Source of the DNA: Desulfovibrionaceae bacterium
Lineage (GTDB): Bacteria > Desulfobacterota > Desulfovibrionia > Desulfovibrionales > Desulfovibrionaceae
Direction: 5' to 3'
DNA length: 64,000 bases
Assembly: GCA_028689675.1 (NCBI GenBank)
Contig: JAQVCS010000014.1
Span: 1-64,000 of the forward strand
Under the pieces are notes generated by a model. That model saw nothing but the letters and a program-made list of their open reading frames with translations, searched no databases and had not been told where the DNA came from. How positions within the stretch are numbered: position 1 is the stretch's first letter; each line of letters starts with the position of its first letter. Shown in pieces: positions 1 through 6,821 of this stretch. The position numbers and the translations under genes were made by a program.

Positions 1-1
1 T

Positions 2-109
2 ATGTTAAAGCAATGGCGTGGGATTGCAACGCGATATGCTAAAAATTCCGCCTCGTTTTTGGCGGCAGTGCATATCAGATGTATTTTTATTTGGGCGTCA
101 ATCTCGTGA
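2..109 (+). pseudogene. C-terminal end of an IS5-family transposase (5' part outside the window)
   Basis: The frame starting at base 2 is open to a TGA at 107-109. It reads 35 residues containing the motif WRGIATRYAKN followed by a hydrophobic FLAAVHIRCIFIW stretch. That layout (IATRY-K, then a hydrophobic tail and a stop) is what I know from the extreme C-terminus of IS5-family DDE transposases. The rest of the gene lies left of the window, so whether the copy is intact cannot be seen. The stop is in the same frame as the histidine kinase that begins 22 bases later, so the insertion sequence appears to end inside that gene. The exact terminal inverted repeat cannot be set from one end alone. 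Confidence 0.6.
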
Positions 110-130
110 CTACACTATCTAGGAGAATTA

Positions 131-2674
131 TTGGGGGAATCCCCCTATTTTCAGCGCGACCTGTACAAGCGCTATTACGGGGCTTCCGACGCTGCCAAGG
201 GGCTAAACCTTACGCGCGCTGAAAAAAATTTCATCGAAAACGCTGCTCCCATCCGCGTGGGGCAATTACGCAATCGCCACCCTTTTTCCTTTCTGGATGA
301 AAGTTCGGGCACGTTATCGGGCATCAATGAGGATATTCTTGCACTGATATCTCAAAGAACTGGGCTAAAATTTGTTGCTCAACCGCTGGCTTTGGGGGAA
401 AAACCCATTGATATTATTAATACTCCTGAGCGCTTTGACATGATTATGGGGGTGATGGACAATATACTCTTCCGAGAAAACCCAGCCATTGCTCTAAGCC
501 AGCCCTTTTTTCAATCAACCCTGACCGTTGTAAAGCTGAAAGGCGCGCACTATAACCCAGATGCCCCCTACAGGGTAGCAGTGAAGGCAGCCTTTTCTGC
601 CCTGCAAGATTATCTGCGCACACGCTCGCCCCAGTATATTCTTAAACTCTATACTACAGATGAAGACTGCATGCGGGCAATTTTTGCAGGAGAAGCAGAT
701 ATTTCCATGCAAAATGCGTACACGTTCAACTACCTTTTGCAAAAACCACAATATTCCTCTCTGGAAATGCTGCCCATTTCCTTTCTTACAGAAAAGCACT
801 GCTTTATGCTGTCTGCAAAGACAAGCCCCACCCTGCTCTCTATTCTTAACAAAGCCATCTACAGCCTGCCCCCTTCGGAGGTGGACAAAATCGTTGTTGC
901 AAACACCACGGCCAAGCCCTACCTGCTGACGTGGAAAGATATTTTATATAAATATCGTGTTCCTTTTATTGCCATTTCTCTACTTCTGATAATATGCCTT
1001 TTACTTTTTGCCAAGCTTTTGTCCAGCCGGCAACGCTATGTGCGCGAACTTTGCTCAAAAAATGCTCAACTTGAGGATGCTGTTAATCAGGCGCAGCAGG
1101 CCAATATTGCCAAAAGCCACTTTCTTACCCGCATGAGCCATGAAATACGCACGCCGATGAATACTATTGTCGGCCTCACGGTATTGGCAATGCATCATAA
1201 GGAATGCACTGAAAAAATTAAGGACTATTTGAGGAAAATAGATTCATCAGCAAAAATCCTTTTAAGCATCATCAATGATGTTCTGGATATGTCCGCCATT
1301 GAAAATGAAAAACTGCATATTGCCAATGCAGAATTTAATCTTCCGCAGCTGCTCAACAACATTGCCTCTATTTACTACACCCAGTGCCGCAACAAGGGCA
1401 TTGACTTCATTATGGGCGTGGATATTACTGAAGAAGTTGTGCTGGGGGATGCCCTGCGCGTAAATCAAGTTTTGATGAACTTGGTCTCCAATGCCTACAA
1501 ATTTACAGAACGCGGCGGCAAGATTGAAATTTCCGTTTCGCAAACGGAGTCTTTGGAAAACACTGTGTTTATGCGCTTTCAGGTAGGGGATACTGGCCAC
1601 GGTATGAGCGAAGATATGTTGACTCGTGCCTTCAAGCCCTTTGAACAGGAAAGCGTCTTGACCGCACAAAAAAGCGGCGGCAGCGGATTGGGGCTTTCTA
1701 TCACCAAAAATCTTGTGGATATGATGCATGGCGTAATTAATGTAAGCAGCACATTGGGCGAGGGCACAATCTTTACTGTAGAGCTGCCTTTTGGCATCAG
1801 CCCCCAAAATACTACTGTGGACTTGCAAAAAATCCAGCATATGCGCGCCCTCGTGGTAGATGATGACCGCGATGCACGGCTTTATACAGGTGTGGTGCTG
1901 GAGCGCATTGGCATCTGCTATGATATGGCTGAAAGCGGTGAGGAAGCATTGCGCATGATTGCCGAACAGCATGCCCACGGAAATGATTATTCTGTCTGCT
2001 TTGTGGACTGGAAAATGCCGGGGATGAGCGGCATTGAACTCACCCGCACCATTCGAAACAGCTTTTCTGATGGCAAGGGCGGCGTTATTATTGTTTCGGC
2101 CTATGACTTGAGCGAAATTGAAGAAGAAGCAAAAGCTGCTGGCACAGATTTGCTCATTTCCAAGCCGCTATTCCAATCTTCTGTCTTTAATGCTCTGGTT
2201 CAGATTTCTGACGGCTTGTTGCATTGCCCTGAGCAAACTTCTTATGCGCAGTATGACTTCACGGGGCATTGCGTACTGCTGGCCGAAGACCAGCCGCTGA
2301 ATGCGGAAATTGCCACTGAACTGCTGAACATGGTGCACCTCAAGGTTGATCGTGCAGAAAACGGGCAACAGGCTGTCACACGCTTTGTCGAAGCAGCACC
2401 CGGTACCTATGACCTAATTCTTATGGACGTGCAAATGCCTATCATGGATGGCTACGAAGCTACCCGATCCATACGGGCACTGCATAGACCCGATGCTGCC
2501 ACTATTCCCATTGTCGCCATGACGGCGGACGCCTTCACTGCCGATATTTCCTTGGCATTTTCGTCGGGAATGAACGGGCATATTGCCAAACCCATTGATA
2601 CAGACCTGTTGTACAAAACTATCCACGACGCCATTATAAAAAACGATAACCATGCGGACAAAACAAGGGGCTGA
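131..2674 (+). CDS. Hybrid sensor histidine kinase, N-terminally truncated by an IS
   Basis: This is an 847-residue hybrid histidine kinase. From the N-terminus it has a solute-binding-like (SBP_bac_3) sensor domain (about 30-270), one membrane span near 277-297, a HisKA domain with H-box SHEIRTPMN (His337), and an HATPase domain with GGSGLGLS. Two receiver domains follow, with phospho-acceptor aspartates Asp626 (VDWKMPG) and Asp766 (MDVQMP). The TTG start at 131 is set by AGGAG at 121-125 and by an in-frame TGA at 107-109. There is no signal peptide, and the first residues resemble the linker between tandem SBP domains. I infer that the export signal and probably a first SBP domain were lost to the adjacent IS5-type insertion. 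As written, the sensor could not be exported normally, so the gene may be a pseudogene. Confidence 0.8.
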   Translation: MGESPYFQRDLYKRYYGASDAAKGLNLTRAEKNFIENAAPIRVGQLRNRHPFSFLDESSGTLSGINEDILALISQRTGLKFVAQPLALGEKPIDIINTPERFDMIMGVMDNILFRENPAIALSQPFFQSTLTVVKLKGAHYNPDAPYRVAVKAAFSALQDYLRTRSPQYILKLYTTDEDCMRAIFAGEADISMQNAYTFNYLLQKPQYSSLEMLPISFLTEKHCFMLSAKTSPTLLSILNKAIYSLPPSEVDKIVVANTTAKPYLLTWKDILYKYRVPFIAISLLLIICLLLFAKLLSSRQRYVRELCSKNAQLEDAVNQAQQANIAKSHFLTRMSHEIRTPMNTIVGLTVLAMHHKECTEKIKDYLRKIDSSAKILLSIINDVLDMSAIENEKLHIANAEFNLPQLLNNIASIYYTQCRNKGIDFIMGVDITEEVVLGDALRVNQVLMNLVSNAYKFTERGGKIEISVSQTESLENTVFMRFQVGDTGHGMSEDMLTRAFKPFEQESVLTAQKSGGSGLGLSITKNLVDMMHGVINVSSTLGEGTIFTVELPFGISPQNTTVDLQKIQHMRALVVDDDRDARLYTGVVLERIGICYDMAESGEEALRMIAEQHAHGNDYSVCFVDWKMPGMSGIELTRTIRNSFSDGKGGVIIVSAYDLSEIEEEAKAAGTDLLISKPLFQSSVFNALVQISDGLLHCPEQTSYAQYDFTGHCVLLAEDQPLNAEIATELLNMVHLKVDRAENGQQAVTRFVEAAPGTYDLILMDVQMPIMDGYEATRSIRALHRPDAATIPIVAMTADAFTADISLAFSSGMNGHIAKPIDTDLLYKTIHDAIIKNDNHADKTRG

Positions 2675-2699
2675 ACCGCTTCAAAAAAACACTTATGTT

Positions 2700-2719
2700 T
2701 ATGCCAAAATCTTGGCATA
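2700..2719. repeat. Perfect short palindrome downstream of the kinase
   Basis: Arms TATGCCAA and TTGGCATA are separated by 4 bases. It sits 26 bp after the kinase stop, between convergent genes. There is no T-run, so it is a weak terminator candidate at best. Confidence 0.35.
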
Positions 2720-2839
2720 CGCTCGCTCCCTGCGCTGAACATTGTGGCAGCACAGCATCCGCAGTGGGCAAGCAGAAAATGGCAAACACAGCGCTGACAT
2801 CTACAGCCTGTCTGCTTGGGCAGGGCTTGTGTTGCTGGC

Positions 2840-3754
2840 CTACACCGCACAGCCACGCCGCTTGCTCACGTCCCTGTGCGGTGGCGCCCCAAACATGCGC
2901 TTGTATTCCCTGTTGAATTGCGTGACGCTTTCATAGCCTACAGAAAGTGCCGCATTGGCAGCCCGCTCATTTTCCATCAGCATCAGGCGCTGCGCCTCAT
3001 ACAGCCGTAACTGCTTGTGATATTGCAGGGGGCTGAAACCTGTGATGTTTTTAAAATGGCGGTACAGGCTGGAAACCGACATATTAACCTGACGCGCAAG
3101 CTCTTCTACACGCACAGGGCTGGCAATATGCTGCTTGAGCAGCGTAATAGCCTCTATGGCCTGCGTATTTTGCGACCCCTGACTGTATAATCCTTGCAAA
3201 ATACTGCCCTGCGCCCCAATAAGCAGCAGATAGTGCAGCTCGCGCATAATAATAGGCGCACGAATAGCTATTTGCTGCGGCTTATCCAACAGTTCCACAA
3301 GGCGCAAGACCCCTTCCAAAAACTCGGGCTCGGCATCAGCAATGGCAATGCCCCGCCTTTTGCGCAAAGGCGGCCTACTCTTTGGCTCCATTTCTATGAG
3401 CAATTCGGTCAATATCTGCCTGTCTAAATAAAAAAACAGCGAAAGAAAGGGCTTTTCGGACGTGGAATTTATAGTGCAAGACGAGCTTGGCATATCCACC
3501 CCAGTAACAAGGCATTGATTTTCGCGTATAATATTTTGCTGCGTGCCAATGATAGAATGTTTGCTGCCCTGCACTATGAGCGAGGCTAGTGGCTGTGCAA
3601 AGCACTGTTCTGTGCTGTTGGCAGCTTCACGGCGCACCAGCACCAGCCCTTTGATGGCTGTTGGGCAGATGCATGGTCTATCCATATGCCGCAACAATAT
3701 TTCCTTTAATTTCAAATTAATATCTCTTACTTTTTCGTAATCGGCCTGTGTCAT
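2840..3754 (-). CDS. AraC-family transcriptional regulator
   Basis: This 304-residue protein has an N-terminal AraC_N-type cupin sensor domain (about 25-190) and a C-terminal double helix-turn-helix. The second half has the family pattern: VEELARQVNMSVSSLYRHFKNITG, then YEAQRLML, then ALSVGYESVTQFNREYKRMFG. This organisation is that of the YqhC-like branch of the AraC family, which often controls a divergent oxidoreductase or detoxification gene. Here the divergent neighbour is an exported cupin protein 213 bp away, the most likely target by position. The ATG at 3754 is preceded by GGAGG 11 bases upstream. The inducer is unknown. Confidence 0.88.
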   Translation of the reverse strand: MTQADYEKVRDINLKLKEILLRHMDRPCICPTAIKGLVLVRREAANSTEQCFAQPLASLIVQGSKHSIIGTQQNIIRENQCLVTGVDMPSSSCTINSTSEKPFLSLFFYLDRQILTELLIEMEPKSRPPLRKRRGIAIADAEPEFLEGVLRLVELLDKPQQIAIRAPIIMRELHYLLLIGAQGSILQGLYSQGSQNTQAIEAITLLKQHIASPVRVEELARQVNMSVSSLYRHFKNITGFSPLQYHKQLRLYEAQRLMLMENERAANAALSVGYESVTQFNREYKRMFGAPPHRDVSKRRGCAV

Positions 3755-3967
3755 AGCGCAAGCAGCCTCCCTACCTGATAGCGTTCATAGCGCTCTGTCT
3801 TTTCTGTTTTCTAGCGCAAATTTTTCCTTATGAACAGAGCTTTGAGAGGATAAGGCAACTTTTAGCCAAAAAAGGCTCTTTCACTCTGCGGGCATAAGCT
3901 CTACATAAGAAAGTAGCCACACGCAGACAGAGCCACGCAGCATTGGGTAAACAAAAAAGGAGTGCGT

Positions 3968-4537
3968 ATGAAACAGGCAAAGCTCATCATCCTGTGCAGT
4001 ATTATTATTCTTGGCTGGAGCGTCTTTGTTGGGGCAGCCGATACAACACATAACGGGGCAACTATGAACAAATTTACAGAAATATTCCCACGCGGTGGGG
4101 AAAATACGGCCTATGCCCAATATTTTGTGGGCAAAAGCTACCTGAACATGCTTTCCACACAAGGGGCGGTTATTGCAAACGTAACCTTCGAACCAGCATG
4201 CCGCAACAACTGGCATATCCACCACGCCACCAAGGGCGGGGGGCAGATATTGCTGTGCACCGCTGGGCGCGGCTGGTATCAGGAATGGGGCAAGCCCGCC
4301 CGCGAGCTGCACCCAGGCGATGTGGTGAACATCCCCGCTGGGGTCAAGCACTGGCACGGCGCAGCCAAAGATAGCTGGTTTGCTCATGTGGCGGTAGAAA
4401 TTTCGGGAGAAAATGCAAAAAACGAATGGCTCGAGCCCGTCAAGCGAGGCCGACTATACCCAGCTTCCCTAAGCTGTGCAGAGAAAGCACAATACATAGT
4501 AGGAATTTCTTCCCCTAAATTTGGTGGGCTTGGGTAA
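3968..4537 (+). CDS. Exported cupin-domain protein
   Basis: I place the start at ATG 3968 because AAAGGAG ends 5 bases before it; a GTG two codons upstream overlaps that ribosome site. The 189-residue product begins with KQAK and a hydrophobic stretch ending near VGAADT, a probable Sec signal peptide. It then has a single cupin barrel with metal-ligand-like motifs WHIHHATKGGGQ and VNIPAGVKHWHGA. Small cupins of this kind are commonly annotated as carboxymuconolactone-decarboxylase-associated or quercetinase-like, but no reaction can be assigned. It is divergent from the AraC regulator. The last chromosomal gene before the island, it ends 109 bp from the left attachment repeat. Confidence 0.8.
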   Translation: MKQAKLIILCSIIILGWSVFVGAADTTHNGATMNKFTEIFPRGGENTAYAQYFVGKSYLNMLSTQGAVIANVTFEPACRNNWHIHHATKGGGQILLCTAGRGWYQEWGKPARELHPGDVVNIPAGVKHWHGAAKDSWFAHVAVEISGENAKNEWLEPVKRGRLYPASLSCAEKAQYIVGISSPKFGGLG

Positions 4538-4547
4538 GGAAAAAGAC

Positions 4548-4606
4548 AAGGCGTTCATACCTCAATGTATACACAGTTTGTATACCATTTCAAGTATAAA
4601 CGCCTT
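4548..4606. repeat. Nested imperfect palindrome of 59 bp
   Basis: The outer arms are AAGGCGTTCATAC (4548-4560) and GTATAAACGCCTT (4594-4606), with one mismatch. Inside lies a second pair, AATGTATAC (4564-4572) and GTATACCATT (4580-4589). There is no following T-run. It lies just after the cupin gene and 40 bp before the island boundary. It could be an operator, a recombination-associated site or a structured transcript end. Confidence 0.5.
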
Positions 4607-4645
4607 AAATCTTTGATTATATCCTATTAAAAGGGCATAGAAATA

Positions 4646-4662
4646 GCTGGCGGAGAGGGTGG
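4646..4662. repeat. Left attachment repeat of the genomic island
   Basis: GCTGGCGGAGAGGGTGG is identical to 22714-22730, which is the CCA end, discriminator, acceptor 3' strand and part of the T-arm of tRNA-Ser. A perfect copy of a tRNA 3' end at the far side of a segment with a tRNA-adjacent integrase is the standard signature of tRNA-site integration. Confidence 0.85.
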
Positions 4663-4874
4663 ACTTCACATTGTTATTATAACACCATGAGATTGCAGGA
4701 ATAAAAATATTTTTTATTTTTTTGTGACGTTCTTGTGTACGATTGAATTTTTAATGCCCTAAAATAGAGGCTATTCAGTACATGCCTGAACCATTTTTGA
4801 GGGTGTTTGATATTGCCCTATAAGCATAGCAATCCTAGTATCGAAGAAGAATGCCTTTCAGGCTCTTTATTGTC

Positions 4875-4943
4875 GTGGGCTGGCGGGTTGCTTGCGCTGA
4901 CACCCCCAAGAAGTGTCGGGATGCAAGCAGCGTGACAGCCCAC
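4875..4943. repeat. 69-base imperfect hairpin
   Basis: The arms begin GTGGGCTG (4875-4882) and end CAGCCCAC (4936-4943). Pairing continues inward, with interruptions, through TTGCTTGC/GCAAGCAG and GACAC/GTGTC around a loop near CCCCAAGAA. No T-run follows. It could be a folded transcript, an origin-type or transfer-type hairpin, or a degenerate repeat element. Confidence 0.5.
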
Positions 4944-4991
4944 TTTCCTTATCTCTTATGCTCATGTACTAGCAGTAGCTTTACAATAGAC

Positions 4992-5014
4992 AGATAAATG
5001 CTTATTCTTTATCT
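4992..5014. promoter_or_regulatory. Inverted repeat upstream of the first antitoxin gene (possible operator)
   Basis: Arms AGATAAA and TTTATCT are separated by 9 bases, 24 bp before the antitoxin start. RelB-type antitoxins usually repress their own operon through such palindromes. The assignment is by position only. Confidence 0.4.
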
Positions 5015-5037
5015 ACAAAGGCAAAAGGAGAAAAAAT

Positions 5038-5304
5038 ATGCCCAGTACCAGTATGACCATCAGGACAGATGCACAAATTAAGCAACAGGCACAGCAAATA
5101 TTTTCCGACTTGGGCATGGATATGACAACTGCTGTTAATATCTTTCTACGGCAGGCAATACGCCACAACGGGCTTCCTTTTGATGTGAGGCTTGAAAGGC
5201 TTAACGCCGCCAGTCAAAACGCCATAGAAGAAAGCCTAGCAGGAAAGAATTTGTCAAAGCCCTTTGATTCTGTGGATGAGCTTATGGAGAGCTTGGATGC
5301 TTAA
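5038..5304 (+). CDS. RelB/DinJ-family antitoxin (orphan)
   Basis: This 88-residue protein has an N-terminal ribbon-helix-helix (MTIRTDAQIKQQAQQIFSDLGMDMTTAVNIFLRQAI) followed by the family motif GLPFDV. AAAGGAG lies just before the ATG. In an intact module the antitoxin binds a YafQ/RelE-type mRNA interferase and autoregulates the operon. Here the overlapping toxin frame stops after 21 codons, so the antitoxin is left without its partner. It may be a relic, or it may still neutralise a toxin elsewhere, for example YoeB at 16639. Confidence 0.87.
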   Translation: MPSTSMTIRTDAQIKQQAQQIFSDLGMDMTTAVNIFLRQAIRHNGLPFDVRLERLNAASQNAIEESLAGKNLSKPFDSVDELMESLDA

Positions 5305-5362
5305 AATCCGCTACCACAAGCAATTTAAAAAAGATTACAAGCTGGCAGTAAAACGGGGCTAA
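5297..5362 (+). pseudogene. Truncated YafQ-like toxin remnant
   Basis: The frame opens at ATG 5297, overlapping the antitoxin stop by 8 bases as is usual in dinJ-yafQ operons. It reads 21 residues (MLKIRYHKQFKKDYKLAVKR and one more) that match the conserved N-terminus of YafQ-type toxins, then meets TAA at 5360. The catalytic C-terminal part is absent. Immediately after the stop the base composition becomes very AT-rich, so the toxin was probably cut by a recombination that brought in the cargo to the right. Confidence 0.75.
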
Positions 5363-5377
5363 CTATCATATTTTTTA

Positions 5378-5950
5378 TTATACTATATTCATACCTATTT
5401 TTTTAGCTATACTCCTAATTTCTTCTTTACTAGTTTTTATTTTTCCCTGTGTACATGCATTATCGTATAAAGACAACAAATTATCTACATCATGATTATT
5501 CAATAAGCGCTCTTTTTTGGTGTTAATTATTTGAGTAGCTACTTTTTCAAGTAATTTTGAATGGATATTTGATACTCTTTCAATTAAAAAAAACACTTCT
5601 GCTGGTGTAGGATTTTCTTTTATTTCGTGGAAGAAATATTTCATTGCTTTTGATATTCCAAAAATATTATTTTCATACCGTACAGACGAGATATATATTC
5701 TAAGTTGTTCATCTTTATCAATAAAGCTATTAAGCCACAGAGCTAAAATGACCTCAATAATCTTTCTTCTATATATTTTACTATAATCTACAATAAATAA
5801 TGTGCGTACTATTTGTTGTGTTATAGATGATCCGCCTCCCTTGTCCTCTCTTTTTAACTTTCCCAGTATTGCTCTTGCTATTCCTCGAATATTTATACCA
5901 TTATGACGATAAAACTGTTTATCTTCAAGAAAAACAAGCATTTCTTTCAA
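5378..5950 (-). CDS. Lone GT51 peptidoglycan glycosyltransferase-like domain protein
   Basis: From TTG 5950 it reads 190 residues with the GT51 motif series: LEDKQFYRHNG (catalytic Glu9 in this numbering), GGGSSITQQIVR, RRKIIEVILALWL, and a KDEQLRIYISSV...GISKAMKYFF segment. This is the lipid II-polymerising fold of class A PBPs and MtgA, without a transpeptidase. Homology-like coding continues upstream of 5950 in the same frame to about 6092 (FEYILYRARIAYFEDKRL), but it holds no ATG, GTG or TTG. That extension lies in the -1 frame relative to the end of the preceding membrane-protein gene. Either a rare start (ATT/ATA) is used or the two are parts of one frameshifted gene. Very AT-rich; last gene of the type I restriction operon. 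Confidence 0.72.
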   Translation of the reverse strand: MKEMLVFLEDKQFYRHNGINIRGIARAILGKLKREDKGGGSSITQQIVRTLFIVDYSKIYRRKIIEVILALWLNSFIDKDEQLRIYISSVRYENNIFGISKAMKYFFHEIKENPTPAEVFFLIERVSNIHSKLLEKVATQIINTKKERLLNNHDVDNLLSLYDNACTQGKIKTSKEEIRSIAKKIGMNIV

Positions 5951-6063
5951 TTTTTTATTATTAATTTTTAATCGTTTATCTTCAAAATAAGCTATTCTAG
6001 CCCGATAGAGAATATATTCAAAATCTGTTTTTATGGTAATACATAATATTTTTGATAAAATTT

Positions 6064-6771
6064 TTACAATAGGAATATAAAATCCAGAATTTTAAAAAGA
6101 TGTTTTTTATAGAATCTATATAATAAAAAAAACGAATTGAAACAAGAAGAATAAAATATGAAATACTCTAAAAAATTAATACTAACTTTAAATCCAATAT
6201 CATATATTATGAAGTATATTAGTGAACTATTATAAATAAAAATATTCTTCATAGAAGAATATGTAATGATATACATTACAATACATAACAAACAAATCGG
6301 CAAACCAACATTGGATAGTAATCCTGGATATGGTTTAATAACAAAAGGATTTACTGCTCCTTGAATCATTCTCTGTGGAATTACAAAGCTGACATTAGCA
6401 TAATCAACACCTAACGCACTCCTAAGCATAATCATTTTTCTTAAAGAATATACAACATCATTATTTTTAGTAGAAAGAATATTAACAATGCCATGTGAAA
6501 ATATAATTGTAGATATCAAAAATAAAATATAAAAAACATTACATTCTATATTTAAAGATTTAATAATATTTTCAGATTCTTTAAATATAAAGAATATATA
6601 TGTAGAATATGATATCAATAAAAATACTAAAAAATTATAAAATGATTTTTCTTCATAGTGTATTTTTTGAGCTGTTTCTTTATATTCTTCTATAAAAATA
6701 TCTTTTTTGTTTTCTTCAATTTGTACAAGTTTAAAATATTGTTGCCACATATCTGTTAAATTTTTATTCAT
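6064..6771 (-). CDS. Multi-pass membrane protein of unknown function, partner of the GT51 gene
   Basis: This 235-residue, very AT-rich gene encodes a short soluble N-terminus (about 1-42, charged). It is followed by hydrophobic segments near 43-62, 78-98, 155-175, 180-200 and 205-222. Between the second and third lies a polar conserved-looking loop (LRSALGVDYANVSFVIPQRMIQGAVNPFVIKPYPG). I do not recognise the family. It starts 51 bp after hsdR and its end overlaps the upstream extension of the GT51 reading frame, so the two read as one unit. A membrane anchor or regulator for the glycosyltransferase is a reasonable but untested idea. The location at the tail of a restriction operon suggests a defence role. 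Confidence 0.65.
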   Translation of the reverse strand: MNKNLTDMWQQYFKLVQIEENKKDIFIEEYKETAQKIHYEEKSFYNFLVFLLISYSTYIFFIFKESENIIKSLNIECNVFYILFLISTIIFSHGIVNILSTKNNDVVYSLRKMIMLRSALGVDYANVSFVIPQRMIQGAVNPFVIKPYPGLLSNVGLPICLLCIVMYIITYSSMKNIFIYNSSLIYFIIYDIGFKVSINFLEYFIFYSSCFNSFFLLYRFYKKHLFKILDFIFLL

Positions 6772-6821
6772 TTTTCATCCTAATAAATAGAAAAGATAAT
6801 CTTCTTTACATCATTTTATTT

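Larger units (their letters stand above)
4538..5037. other. 500-bp non-coding region spanning the island's left boundary
   Basis: No convincing gene is present. From left to right it holds a nested palindrome (4548-4606), the left attachment repeat (4646-4662), an AT-rich stretch, a 69-base imperfect hairpin (4875-4943), and a short inverted repeat in front of the antitoxin gene (4992-5014). Confidence 0.6.

Noticed and set aside
2..130. N-terminal extension of the histidine kinase across an in-frame TGA (readthrough or selenocysteine).
   Set aside because: The upstream stretch reads as an IS5-type transposase tail, not as a sensor domain or signal peptide, and no selenocysteine-like structure is apparent.
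2452..2856. Minus-strand ORF spanning the end of the kinase and the gap to araC-type gene.
   Set aside because: It overlaps two supported genes, has Cys-rich random-looking sequence and no start signal.
3881..4387. Minus-strand 168-codon ORF opposite the cupin gene.
   Set aside because: The cupin on the plus strand has a signal peptide, motifs and a ribosome site; the opposite frame has none.
5297..5362. Functional YafQ toxin.
   Set aside because: The frame stops after 21 codons and neither other frame continues the toxin before the AT-rich junction.
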